NCBI GenBank assembly: GCA_020726505.1
Contig: JAHLEZ010000032.1
Location: 496,001-560,000, forward strand
Direction of reading: 5' to 3'
Source: Leptodontidium sp. MPI-SDFR-AT-0119
Lineage: Eukaryota > Ascomycota > Leotiomycetes > Helotiales > Leptodontidiaceae
Length of the DNA stretch: 64,000 nucleotides
The translations under genes were made by a program, and so were the position numbers. The number at the start of each line of letters is the position of its first letter. Position 1 is the stretch's first letter. Positions 35,529 to 47,168 of the stretch are shown here, one piece after another. A model generated the notes under the pieces. That model was not told where the DNA came from, made no database searches, and saw nothing but the letters and a program-made list of their open reading frames with translations.

Positions 35529-36291
35529 ATTTAATTTTTATATTATACTACGCAAAAGATAGGTTATGTATAATACAATGATATTTATGAAAATTACTGA
35601 TTCATATCATTAACCTTGCAGTTATTTGATCCAAGACGTTGCCGGGAGTAGCAAGTAGTAGATGAGGAACCTCCACCTCTCCTTCTTTCCCTCCATCTTA
35701 TCTCTTTCCCCACCCCGTTCTCCCATCTGATTTCTAGAGCTTCAATTCTCCTCATCACCAGTTGAAGACGCTCGATTAGTTCTCTCAGCTCGCAAGGGGT
35801 CAAGCTGCTTGCAGACTACTCAATATATCCAGAGCTGGCCCGACCATGTTCTTAGCGGGTGCGTACAGCGGGCCGAGTCCTACCAGGGAACTTGCAAGCA
35901 CCGCTTGTCCAGGGCTGACCGTCGATTCTGTTTGTTTGTGCACAAGCAATTCCATTGGTCGCTGCTGACGTCCGAATGTCCGTCCCTTGAGTCGTCATCA
36001 TCGCCGCTGCTTGAGGTTCGACCTTCTCCAATGCAGTAGCCCTACATAAATAAAGCTATTGGCCCTCCAGTCCCGCTCCCGCCATTCACACACGCATCTA
36101 CCAGCTCCTCGACTCCTGCCAGTTCAGATTCATGCGTCCACTGTCCTCCCACTTTGACTTGGTAGTAAGTTACCTCTCCCCGCCAATTGTTTCCGATGCC
36201 TCGACTTTTCTGAAACATTATTTTGCATGGCATAACTGCCAAACTTGCATGCCGCCTCATGCAGCCTAACTTAAACCTCGTCACACCAAAG
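35529..36291. other. intergenic, no supported gene
   Basis: Starts with the right ATTTA target copy and a short AT-rich tract, then ordinary sequence with no recognised coding region. Confidence 0.45.
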
Positions 36292-36515
36292 CGTGCTCGA
36301 ATAGAGGTATACTCAAATAAAGGCATACTCAAAGGGAGGTAAATTCGAAGGGAAGCAATAGAGGCATACTTGAAGGGAGGCATATTCCAAGGAGGACAAG
36401 CGCACTCGGAGCATACTCGAAGTATACTCGAAGGAAGGTATATTCAAAGGAAAACAAGCGTACCCGAAAGAGGGAGGCGTACTCGAAGGGAAGCACACTT
36501 GAAGGAGCAGCGTGA
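36292..36515. repeat. degenerate minisatellite, unit about 17 bases
   Basis: About a dozen imperfect units close to ATACTCGAAGGGAGGCA follow each other, with substitutions and small length changes between units. Both strands stay fairly open across it: minus-strand reading gives repeated FEYTS/FEYAS motifs, which is a by-product of the repeat and not evidence for a gene. Confidence 0.75.
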
Positions 36516-36923
36516 ATATAGTATCAATTGTGCGAATAGCCTCATTTTTGGCCCTATTATTCACCCTACCCCGAAAAGAAACTGTAAACTCCAGCCTAAA
36601 AGAGATCCGGATTTCAAAGCATTGAAAATAAAAGACTGATGTGAATGGGTAAAACTGCCACTCACACTCACTCAGCATTTTTGCCGACAAAAAAGGTCCC
36701 TGATATTAATGCATTAGCATGAGCCAAACTCAAATTAAAAATGTTGATTGTAGATTATTCAGCACCACCTGAGCAGATAGGACAAAATATTGAGGTTGAT
36801 AAAGCGAAGGTCGCCTGACCTATCCCAGTTGGCCCAAACACCCCAAGAGTCCTTTGTTCCTAGAGAAAGACGAATGGAAATATAAGGTCCGCAAATCGAT
36901 TCCTACTCAGGTGATAGGAGAGC
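36516..36923. other. 3' flank of the SDR gene, no gene seen
   Basis: Ordinary sequence between the minisatellite and the SDR stop codon. Confidence 0.5.
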
Positions 36924-37859
36924 CTAAAATCCATGTTCCCGAAGCTCCTTCTCCGTAAAGTCCCATAATTTCTCCGCCATCTTCGGATCATTCACAATAT
37001 CCGCAGCTTCAAACTCAAGTCCAACGGGATAGTAAAACCCACCCTGCTTCACCTCCTCCTTATTGCCCGTTGCCGCCCAAAGCTGACCTAACGCGCCAAC
37101 ATCTACGCGTGTGAAAAAAAATCGAGTCGCAATCGTAAATATGGGAGTCATGAGCCTGAAAGATTTTTTGGGGCCGGAGAAGAGGTTCGTGCTGACGATT
37201 CCCGGGTGCACAGCAACGGACTTGATGTTTGGGTAGAGCTTTGCCATGTGTTTGGTAAAGTAGACGTTGGCGAGTTTGGATTGGCCGTAGCGGACCCAAG
37301 TCCCCGTTGAAGACATGGAAGTCTTGACTTCTGAAAGGACGAGTCCTGTTTTTGGTGCTTGTGTGTGTGCTGAGGAACTTAAGTTGATGATTCGGACGTC
37401 GCTGTTAGCTTCGGCCGCAGTCTTTTTGAGAAGAGGTAGTAGGAGTTTGGTCAAGAGGGCGTGTCCCATGTGGTTTGTTCCAAATTGTATTTCATATCCA
37501 TCTTCTGTCGTGTCGGCAGGAGTTGCCATAATACCAGCATTGTTCATGAGGATGTCGAGCCGAGTTGAGGATGCTAGTACTTCAACTGCGGCGCTTTTGA
37601 TGGATGCGAAGGAGGCTAGGTCCAACTTGAGGAAGACGATGGAGGCATTTGGGACGACTTGTTTGATCTCGCGGATCGCTTCTTGAGCTTTGGCTTCGCT
37701 TCGAGATCCCATGAAGATTTTGGCGGGGCTATGTTTGGCGAGTTGAAGAATCGATTCTTTTCCGAGGCCAATATTTCCTCCAGTGACGATGATGACTTTC
37801 CCAGCGAGGTCAGGGATATCTCTATCTGCATTGAAGCTTACAACATTTGGGGAACCCAT
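36924..37859 (-). CDS. short-chain dehydrogenase/reductase (retinol-dehydrogenase-like)
   Basis: Intronless, 311 residues from MGSPNVVSFN. A classical Rossmann SDR: cofactor motif TGGNIGLGK near residue 26, LDLASFASI, NNAGIMATP, NLSSSAHTQAP with the catalytic Ser, and catalytic YGQSK (Tyr-x3-Lys), followed by VHPGIVSTNLF. The arginine after the second strand (GSRSEAKAQEA) favours NADP(H). The sequence is of the WW-oxidoreductase/retinol dehydrogenase-like group widely expanded in fungi, so the substrate is unknown. No signal peptide is seen; probably cytosolic or loosely membrane-bound. A short stretch away on the other strand lies an aldo/keto-reductase relic, but nothing shows that they worked together. 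Intact. Confidence 0.93.
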   Translation of the reverse strand: MGSPNVVSFNADRDIPDLAGKVIIVTGGNIGLGKESILQLAKHSPAKIFMGSRSEAKAQEAIREIKQVVPNASIVFLKLDLASFASIKSAAVEVLASSTRLDILMNNAGIMATPADTTEDGYEIQFGTNHMGHALLTKLLLPLLKKTAAEANSDVRIINLSSSAHTQAPKTGLVLSEVKTSMSSTGTWVRYGQSKLANVYFTKHMAKLYPNIKSVAVHPGIVSTNLFSGPKKSFRLMTPIFTIATRFFFTRVDVGALGQLWAATGNKEEVKQGGFYYPVGLEFEAADIVNDPKMAEKLWDFTEKELREHGF

Positions 37860-38442
37860 TTTTTAAGATGTTTTTTGTTGTGGGAAGCAAGGGAAGGCTT
37901 CGGAAATGAAGAGTCGCGAGCACAAAGAGTTGATGACAAGATGATGGTGCAGGAATTCGAGTCTCGAAAGTAGTATTTGCATAGAACAGAGAGATAAAAA
38001 AAAAATTAAAATAACAAAACGGAAGAAGTCCTTCCTCATATCTATATTTAGGATTCCACATCTCAATCACATCTCAAGGCAAGCAATGAATCGTCACGAG
38101 TCCATATGCTTTACAAATCACGGTCTTTGATCTCCACCTAAGACTCCGCCCTTAGTGAGCCTAGTAAAATTGGCGTTATTTTCGCATCATGAAATGACTT
38201 AAGCGAAAACTGCGGGGTTCGGGGTACGGTGATAAGGCAAGGCTTTGTCCGATTTAGAGCAAGCTCGGGCGGTTGTTCAAGCACCCGGACATTTTTGTCC
38301 GAATCTTGCATAGAAACTTTGTTCATTTTTGTCTTAGTATAAATTTTGATATTAGAAAGTCCGTTCTGACAAATACCAAATCCGAAAGCTTAACGATATC
38401 CCGAGAACAACTTTCATCGCGACCTCCCACGTTTCTAACCTG
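37860..38442. other. promoter of the SDR gene and unassigned sequence
   Basis: No coding region recognised. The N-terminal two thirds of the aldo/keto reductase that would precede 38443 was looked for here and not found. Confidence 0.45.
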
Positions 38443-38737
38443 ATGTCTTCGACTTTGAACTTGAAGTTAGTGGAAGAGATTGAGAAGTTGGCTAAGACGA
38501 AGGGTTACACTATGCTACAAATTGCTATTGCTTAGGTTGTTGCTTAAGGCAAGAAGGATAGAGGACCTATCATTATTCCAATTCCGGGTTGGACTGCTGT
38601 TCCGCGAGTGAACTAGAACTTGACCCTGGGTCGCTTTGGATGAGCAAGACTTGTTTGAGCTTTCGGGAGTCTTGGAAAGGATTAATGTTTATGGCGATCG
38701 ATATGGTGGATCACAAGAGAAATACATGAACTTGTGA
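38443..38737 (+). pseudogene. aldo/keto reductase, C-terminal relic
   Basis: The translated segment matches the C-terminal third of AKR proteins: LKLVEEIEKLAKTKGYTMLQIAIA, then RGPIIIPIPGWTAVPRVN, NLTLGRF, and after a one-base shift DEQDLFELSGVLERINVYGDRYGG up to a TGA at 38735. IIPIPG and GDRY are hallmarks of the AKR cofactor and C-terminal loops. Three in-frame stops occur: TAG where the family usually has Trp (AIAW), TAA in place of a probable Gln before GKKD, and TAG between VN and NL. There is also one frameshift near 38640. The nonsense changes are C to T or G to A types. No upstream part remains, so this is a dead fragment. Confidence 0.8.
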
Positions 38738-41088
38738 TTATCTGAGCTACGTCCTTAGGGCATAAGTCTGTTGTTGCGCCGTTGTAGGCAATGATAAGGG
38801 ATTGAAGTAAGAGAAGCACAGGGCAATATGACAGGTATTGAATTGATTGTTCTATGATGGAGTGTTCAAACGACTATTAGTTCCTTTATACCGACTCCTC
38901 CTGGTGGTAGCTCCTGTGTAAATCCATCGGCTATCCTATCATATCATTGGTAGAGATCCACGAAATGGTGATATTATCGTTTTGGACTTCTTGACGTAGA
39001 TAGGATGAATGATGTCGAAATACCGAACCCCACAAGAAGGCATGACAGGACCCAGGAGCAAGCTGCAATGTCAAAACCACCATTGTCTCGCCCTTTCCAA
39101 GACCAATCAATATAGATGTGTTGTTTCTGCCAATACATGCACTGGGATAAGCAAATACCTTCATCTCCATCGCAATTATGTCCCAACTCACTGCAGGCTC
39201 CGTATGTACTGGCAGAAAGTTCGACGTAAGGCTTCTAAAGCTCTTGGACACACGCCAGTTTTGGGCACTACTTTTGAACACCACATTCGGACACCAGTCA
39301 GGTTTATAATACTTTTACCTAACCGAGAAAATATTAAAGTGGCTTAGAAATTGAATCTTGAACTTTATATATTAGCACTAATTATCGCAAATATCACCTA
39401 CTAACCTCGCGAATACTATATTTAATTTCGAACACTAAACAACAGGATAGCTTACATCTCTCCCTTTAGCACTAAGCCTTAATAGTGCCAATAGGAAAAT
39501 AAAAGCCCTGAAGATTACTACTAATAAATATATAAGCCTCCGCTTTATCCTAAATAATTATCTTATAAACTACTACGAGATAATATATCACTTATCTATC
39601 ATATCTATCATATCTACTATCTAGAATACGCTTTCTTCAAATGCCCATTCTTAATACGTTACTCGGAAAAGAATCTAAATCTATATATAATGTATTAATA
39701 AGAATAAAAATAAGTTCTGGAAACGTTATTATAGCACTTAGCTAATGTTACCTTTATATAAAAGGAGAAGTGCGTTAATTCTAGTCGCAGCTACTCGTGT
39801 AAGCTTAGCTACGTTATTATCATCTAGTTAAAAGGACGTAAGTAATAAATTCGTTGGAATATTGGGGTATTAGAGCAAGAAGGTGAATAATGTCCCTGAT
39901 CACTTAGATATTTTGGAGAGTCTCATTAGAGAATACGTGTGGATCGTAAGGGTTGATGGTAATGGATGTGATATGGAAGCTGTAAATTGCAACATCCCCG
40001 GTCCTCTGCCGCCTCCAAGCTTCTTGAGACATCGAGTTACCTGTCAGATTGCGAACGTCCTAAGCCAACGTTACCTCTTGCCTCCAAGAAGGTCTTGACA
40101 CCACAAGAGTTGAATCTCTTCTGCATAGTCAATCTCCTCCCCATACATGATTCTATGTACATATACCTCCCCAACAATGCTGTATTTATTTCTCTCATCC
40201 CATCTCAATACAAAAGGTACCTTGGCTTCATGCAGAATCCAAATCTCGTCTGTACTTCATGAATGCCGACCAATAGGCTTCGGACGCATACCTAGCCGTC
40301 CCCTCTCAATTCGGCAAGCCTACAGGAAGTCCGAGGACGTCTCATCCTGTTTTTGTCAGATGGTCCGGTGCAATGTTCATCCTGTATTACCAACAGGTGA
40401 CGGACGTACCGCAGCCATTACGTATTTCTACTATCACAGCCCCGAATAACGTTATGGTGCCCCCTCGCTTGATGATGCAGGGTCCTTTTGCCGATATTGC
40501 TGTTATGTTGTTTAGGAACTTGTATCTCGAGATACAGTATTCAATCGCGATAACAAAGTCCGAGGAAGAAGTGTTCCTCATGGCTTGATTCTGGTTGATT
40601 CTTTGAAATTCAGCAAGAGCAACATGTGTATCAATAGGTTGCGATTTGGAATCGGTCTTCAATCCGGACTGGGAGAGTACGATCTGGCAAACATGGGAGA
40701 TGCCCGACTGACAATCCCAGTACGCAAGGAGAAATAATTCATGTGACCACTGGTAGGGCTGGGTTCACATCTGAACGTGGGTTCCGTGGGTTCCGTGGGT
40801 CGTGCTTCCTAATTACATATCTCGTATTCTTTCCCTAAAACGTTTCATGACTGCGCCCGGCAAAATGGCCGCGTAACACTTTCAACCACTTCGTGAAGAC
40901 TACCAAAATGCACTTGTTAGTAGATATCCACTCTAAATGTGTTTCGAGTTCCAGGACCATCCTGGAAATGAACTAATTGGGAAGGCAATTATATTGCCCT
41001 CTTTTTAGATCAAAGAAATTACTCCCTACCGTCTTAACGGTCAAATAGGCAAGTTTCTTCTTTTGATTAGCAATTGAATCAGCAAGCC
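38738..41088. other. gene-poor region with AT-rich core
   Basis: 39350-39860 is strongly AT-rich with TA-rich words and short runs such as CATATCTATCATATCTA; it looks like a repeat eroded by RIP-like mutation, but no element type can be named. The flanks (38900-39340, 39880-41050) have only short frames without recognised domains. Confidence 0.5.
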
Positions 41089-43762
41089 ATGTCTTTCTCA
41101 ACACAATCTTTTCTGGCAGTTGGGTGTTTACTGTCTTCGTCCTTGGTTTTACAGTCGATCCCTCGACATCGTCAAGAGATCATCACTGAATGCGTTTGCT
41201 GGTGTTTAATTCTCTTCTGCACTAAGATTCATTCTCACTTTGTCTCCGAGGCCCCACGGCAGTTCAACTCGCGTGAGCTCAGCACAGTAGCTTTCGGTGC
41301 AACTCTGCTGTGCTTAACCTGTTCTATCCAGCAGCAGACAATATGGTCTTTGGTCAGTAACCCGCTAGCGACCTTATGTTGGCTTCACAGTATTTACTCA
41401 TCAAACTGGACTGCAGGCACCATTTCTTGCACCAGCATTGATTATAATTGAGCGGAGAATAGACTCCCTTCCAGACCATGAAGATTTGGAAAGCAACAAA
41501 GTCGACCTGACGGCCCGAACGACGGCAGGGAAGTGGAAAATAGGCATCATTTGCCTATGTGCAGAACTTGCACTGGCGGCACTCTTGCTACATGACCCTC
41601 TACACAGCTTCCGCCTTAAGTTATGTTGGCTATTCTCTCAACTGGTCCTCTTCTACGGGCTCTCACGAAGAAATTCTCGACCGAATACGGCGACACCAGG
41701 CGATCTCGCAGAAGTCTTGCACACCGCTGCTGAATTGGCACATTATATGACTGCCGTTACCATCCCTATATCCATTCTCTGGTGGCAAGGCGTTCCATCC
41801 GTATCGTACATTAGTATGGTCGCCCCTTTGAAAGCTTCTCGATGGCTGGCTGTTTTGATTCTGGTAAGCAATTTAATACACCTTACGGTTGATCATAGAA
41901 CTGCACACTAACCAGGATAACAGGCAAATGATTCGAAACTTTTCACTGTCGTGTGGGCTATTATATTTTCTATTTGCGCGGACGCGATTACTATGTATCC
42001 GCAAGGGTGGGAGGCGGCCTTCACAGTTATGGCAGCACTAGTAGCCCTCTACCGAGTGTCAAGGCCATCTTCACAGCATTTTCTGGCAAAGGTGGCAATC
42101 TTAACATTCGCTCTATATCCTATATGGACGTACGGTACGCACAATGGGCTGCTACCGCCTCAGATGGGCATGGGACTAACAAAAGTCCTCGACCACACTT
42201 TGCCCTGGAATATTCCGTCTACCGGGCAACACTCCCAACTTTCAGGGCCGCATCACCCGGTATTCCAGTTAGCAGAGGTAGCAAGAGCTAGACTCGAGAT
42301 GATTCAGCATCGGCAGTCTCAATCTTTGCAGGAAGCAACTTCGGAATATCGGAGGAGATACGGTAGATCGCCGCCGCGAGGTTTCGATGAATGGTACAGC
42401 TTCGCCATCCAGAACGATGTCCAATGGATTGACGAATACGATTACTTGACTAAGTCGTTAGAGCCATTTTGGAAGATGCCTCCGAAGGTCCTGAGAGAGT
42501 ATGTTGACCAAGCACTTTCAATAGACGGCGCCAACCTCAATACGCTGCAAATCAAAGACCGCCATGCCACGCTCAGTCGCGGCAGCTTTCAGCACAAGCA
42601 ACTGGTTAAACTCCTGGATCCAGTGGTGCATATGCTTCCGGATTTGAAAGCAGCTTTGAACGAATTTGATGAGCCCAGAGTGTTGGTTCCCCACGATACA
42701 CTCCACAGTAGCACTCAACATCCAAACGGCCGATCTCAATTAGCAGCTCAACCAGTCTACATCTCTGACCAATCGAAGCAAATAATCTGGAACTCGGTCA
42801 CTCTATCCTGTTCTCCCGACTCTCTCGCAAGATCCCCTTTGATGGAACCAAAGAGCGATAACTCTTGGCCACCGTTCATCATGAACCTGACCGAATCTCA
42901 AGATATTTGCTTATGGCCTGCCTCTGCATCTCGCAAGCACGGTTTCCTTTCTTCGCCAAGTACTTTCAAGTACACAGACCGCTTGGCGCCCATAATGTCA
43001 ACAGCCAAATTCTCAACTTTCCAAGATATTATGATGCCAAGTTCCTACTACTTTCAAGAAGATATTGCCCAATATGACGAGTCAATGGATCCAGCATGGG
43101 AAGACAAAAAAGACCTAGTATATTGGCGAGGGTCAGGCACAGGCGGTCATTGGACGAAAGGCTCGTGGCGAATGGGGCATCGGCAGCGATTCGTGAACTT
43201 CACCAACTCTGCGTCCGAGGAGATTTTGTTGCTGAAAGAGTCAACTCCAGGCTATTGGACTGATTACAAGAGCGTAATGGGTGAAATGAAGGACAAGTTC
43301 AAGGTGGAATTCTCGAATTTCATTCAGTGCGATGACGAGGATTGCAAAGCCCAAGAAGAGTACTTTCACAAAGTCGCATCCGATTCAAACAACGACTCAA
43401 ATCAGTTCAAAATCCTGTACAATCTCGACGGAAACAGCTTCAGTGGTCGGTACTATCGGTTCCTGAAATCGAACAGCTTAGTGTTCATGCAAGCCTTGTT
43501 CAAGGAGTGGCACGACGATCGATTAATCCCTTGGGTTCATTTCGTACCTATAAGTCTTGGCATGGAAGAACTGCCTGAGGTCTCACGGTACCTTTTGGAT
43601 GATCCCGAGGGCAAGGTGCTAGCTGCTCAAATGGCCAAGGAAAGTCGGGAGTGGACCAGGCGCGTGCTGAGGCCGGTCGATTTGACTGCTGCATATTTTC
43701 GTGTTTTTCTCGAGTACGCTCGGTTACTGGATGATGGTCGCGATTCTATGTCTTGCTGTTAG
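41089..43762 (+). CDS. GT90 / CAP10-type glycosyltransferase, multi-pass membrane protein
   Basis: Exons 41089..41352, 41417..41863 and 41924..43762 (introns 64 and 60 bases, all phase 0), 849 residues from MSFSTQSF. The first ~330 residues form a series of hydrophobic segments (LAVGCLLSSSLVL, IGIICLCAELALAALLL, LCWLFSQLVLFYGL, WAIIFSICADAITMY, LAKVAILTFALYPIW). Then comes a luminal catalytic CAP10 domain: RRYGRSPPRGFDEWYSFA, DLVYWRGSGTGGHW at about residue 637, HRQRFV, KFKILYNLDGNSFSGRYYRFLKSNSLV, and WVHFVPISLGMEEL. This layout matches fungal GT90 proteins related to the cryptococcal capsule xylosyltransferase Cxt1/CAP10 group. It probably transfers xylose or another sugar in the Golgi; donor and acceptor are unknown. 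Intact. Confidence 0.9.
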
Positions 43763-43798
43763 TGGTACACAGTTTGGCCCCCCAAGAACAATGCGTAT

Positions 43799-44065
43799 TT
43801 ATGGAATGATCGTTGCAGTAATCTTAGCTGCTGTTATGCTGTGTCGTAAGACGATCTCTGTTGCAAATTTTGTGCGTGCTCCGTCTTGCCTAGAAAAGAG
43901 GATACCTGTAATGCCCTCCAGAACAGAGCTTTTTCCGGCCGAACGATCACCACAGACAATTAATTGGGGGACCTGGATGTCGTTGACGAAAAGCGGAACC
44001 TGAGGTTCTGGGAAGCGTAGACCAGGTTTGTGGCGTTCGATCAAACCCCAGCTCCATGGGAACAC
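43799..44065 (-). pseudogene. dynamin-like GTPase fragment (G1 region)
   Basis: The minus strand encodes VPQLIVCGDRSAGKSSVLEGITG followed by a Phe/Arg-rich segment and RTKFATEIVLRH, which is the start of the GTPase domain of fungal dynamin/Mx-like proteins (P-loop GDxxxGKSS). The reading frame ends at 43799 after about 60 family-like residues. No G2-G4 motifs or stalk follow on either strand, and the sequence runs into the 3' flank of the GT90 gene. I infer a truncated copy or a fragment moved by recombination. Start codon and promoter are not identifiable. Confidence 0.75.
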
Positions 44066-45443
44066 AGTGACAGAATCAACGAATGATAATTAAAGTTAGG
44101 CTTAGCCACTGATTCATACTCGAGCCTCTTTAGCTGCGGGTCGTCTAGCTCCCAAGGTTCCGATGGGGACGATATTAAGTTCAGCGGAATCCCGGGAGAG
44201 CTTTTCACAGCTCAACCTGCCCTTCTTTGTGCCGCCGGGGCCAAGACCTTGCCCCTGTTTACTTGTGAGGTGCTAGATTCTTTGCGGGTGTCCGCGGAAA
44301 ACCGGGTGAGGAGGAGTCTTCAATCGCACGAGCTCAATGTTTGATCATCCCGTCTCAGCTGTTGAGTGAACGTCTCGCTGTCTCCTCGTCCTAATGTTTC
44401 ATGCATAACGGGTACCGGAGATGTCATGTCCCGATTGACGATCTATTTTTCGCAGTGAGTTTTTTTTCATGTTGTGTTGCTTGAGGATCACTCGAAACAA
44501 CCACATGGACGCTGCCATCTTACAGGACTTCAAATAATTGAAACAAGCAGCTAAATGATACTGGATTCCTGGGAACCAAACTTGAAAGTCTGTTCCTACA
44601 ATGAGCAATCCTGGGTTCAAGTGGATCTGGCATCTTGAGTAGATTTTCCAAAGACGGATAAAGAGGCACGACTTGGAAGTCCTTCATGACGGTTGGTTTC
44701 AACGTCGGCGTTGCTCGGTCTAAGGTTGTGATGCAGGTTGTTTCCCAGCTTGTATACGAATCACAAATATGAAAAGAGACATGTTTGCGTTGTTTACTTC
44801 TGTATTTATCTCACTTCGGACGACAAGAAAGGTTCGCTAAGATAAGCTGGCGACCTTACGATTCGCTCGAAGGGTAAGAGCGTATACTCAAGGACAAGAT
44901 AAAAGCCGTCGTCAGTCATGAAAACTTCTTAAGTAGTAATAATATTCCAATGCTAAAGCCGTCGATATATGTACAACGTTTTTACGACTGCCTAAATTAC
45001 GTATCCTCTTATATAAACCCAGATAACACTGGCGTACTCCCTTTTATCGAGGTACCCAAGTATTATACAAAGGAGATGGGGGAGGTGGAGGAGAGGGTTA
45101 GAGATAGAGCAGTTATGTAGCATATAATATAAATTCCAAAGATTGCGGAAAAGGAGATGTCCACACCACATCCTCCGCTCTCTATTACATTTATTAGCTT
45201 AACGTTCAAGTACTTAAAAGATCAGATATTAAGATCTCACGACCTTCCTAATAAACAAACCTTCTTAAAGTGAATAAGTGAGTCCTCTTCTTAGACCCGT
45301 ACACTTGATTTGACAATAAGTTTTATTCTAGAGGCTATCAGGCCCTAAATCATGTCACCTGATTCCACGCTTATTCCACGCCTCCACCCTTCTCAAGACC
45401 GGCTTCTCTGGGAGCATTCTTCTTTTTACTTCGGAGTCACGCC
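44066..45443. other. intergenic, partly AT-rich
   Basis: 44940-45260 is AT-rich. No gene or RNA recognised. The last part is the promoter of the zinc-cluster gene at 45444. Confidence 0.45.
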
Positions 45444-46927
45444 ATGCAACGACGTCGTCCTCCGCCACGGTTACGAACAAAAACAGGATGCTTCAAGTGT
45501 CGTCTACGGCGTAAGAAATGTGACGAAATTCGCCCTCGCTGCGGGGGGTGCTGTCGACAGAATTTTGACTGCGTCTACCCCACCAACCCCAGAGCCAAGT
45601 CTCCGACACATTCCAGCAACTCATTCAGCAAGTTTGAAGGCTGCGCCATACCAGCCACAGACCTGGAGCTATGTTGGTCTAGTCTCCCCATTGAACAGCC
45701 AACGGATTTCACTTTCGCCACTGAAGACTGGTTGCTGTACTATTTCCACAATGCATTTACCCCCATACTCATACGGTCTCACGCCCACCCAATCTATCAG
45801 GATTCTTCATATCTATGTACTTTGCAAAATTCTGCTGAGTGGGTTAGAAGCGCATTCCTTGCGAACGCCGCCTCGCACGCTTCGTGGACGATTCCGTACT
45901 TGCGTCCCTGGGCAATGATGCACTACAGCAAGGCTGTCAGTAGTCTCCAAATGGCCATTGATGAGGGCCAGGTAGATGGGTCTGAAGATTCTACTCTAGC
46001 AGCTGTAGTGTTCTTGCTTCTGTTTGAGGTATTTCCCCATCTTCGGAAACGCAATATCGCAGCTTTGACGAGATGATTCGAGGACTCGCTCATCTTATGC
46101 GGATGCGATCAAGGAAATCGACACACAACTCCAGCACATCTCAAATTCTGCCCTTCCACCGGCTATCAACTGAGTCATTTGCATATCAAATCGCTACGCT
46201 GTCGTTCCTGAGCCCTGAGATTAGAGCCCTTGCCCCGCTATTCTCTTGGGATGAACTAGGGGCAACTATGTGTGTCAAGTTACTTCCGGGAGATCTGGAA
46301 TACTCTGCCTCGCCACTTCTGGGACGCCATCGTAATCTATTCAAGCTCATCTACGAAGTGTCTTGTCTTTGTGGCCAGGATAATATTCCCGAAGACCGCG
46401 CTAGAGAGGCTCGTGGACAAGATGACAACCTCGAAGCAATGCTGGAGGAATTGGACAAAACTTCGTCGAGCTGTCTTGATCTAAAGGACGAAGACTTGAC
46501 ATATGAAAACGAGACGAAGCTCTACATCATATCGACGCAACTCCTTACTTTCAAGCTCCAGGAACCCAACGCTCCGATCAACCACCCCAGAATACGAAGT
46601 CTCTCTGACACTGCACTAACGCTGCTCCGGTTATGCAAGGTGTCTACTCTGTGCAGTGACTTTTTCTGTTGGCCGGTTCTGATCCTGGGATACAATGTTC
46701 TTCAAGAAAAAGATATGCATTTTCTGAATGAGAAGCTGGTTGAGCTTTGGCAGACCTCCTATTGTGGTCAGATTAAGCGAACTGCTGCTGTTTTGAATGA
46801 TGTATGGAACTTTAGACGACGACAAAGACGATTAGGAGGCTCAGAGGAGGGCCATCTACTGAGCAACGCATCAGATCCTTTTGATGAGCTTCTGGACACT
46901 CAGAAGTCAACTCATCCGGAGAGATAG
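45444..46927 (+). CDS. Zn2Cys6 transcription factor, apparent one-base frameshift
   Basis: MQRRRPPPRLRTKTGC begins a zinc cluster C16-x2-C19-x6-C26-x6-C33-x2-C36-x6-C43, followed by the helical region of fungal regulators (WVRSAFLANAASHASWTIPYL, STLAAVVFLLLFE). After GAG-GTA-TTT-CCCC (C run 46035-46038) the frame is lost. Adding one base there restores SSETQYRSFDEMIRGLAHLM, which runs to the stop at 46925-46927, for about 495 residues. Alternatively an unusual 44-base intron GTATTT..ACGAG would join LLFE directly to MIRGLAHLM. It neighbours the repeat-peptide precursor (tail to tail), so it may be or have been its pathway regulator. Whether it is functional is open. Confidence 0.7.
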
Positions 46928-47168
46928 AAACCTTCACGACCGAAGGAAAGTGTCAAAAAAGGTGGACATCTTGGAGAGCTATTTGTCAAAAATATCACTG
47001 GACCAATCAAAGTTGAGAAGACGAGTCAATCGACCTTTGCAATTAATTGTCCATAAACACTCCGCTCGCTTTCAAACACAAACTCTCAATTCGCCATCGA
47101 GGCAACATCAGCCTTATCACCACCGAATTCTCCCCGCTGCCAGTCCCGCCCCCGTATCAAGAAGCACT

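Noticed and set aside
36042..36690. Minus-strand frames with repeated FEYTS/FEYAS motifs
   Set aside because: They are translations of the 17-base minisatellite; no start, domain or splice support.
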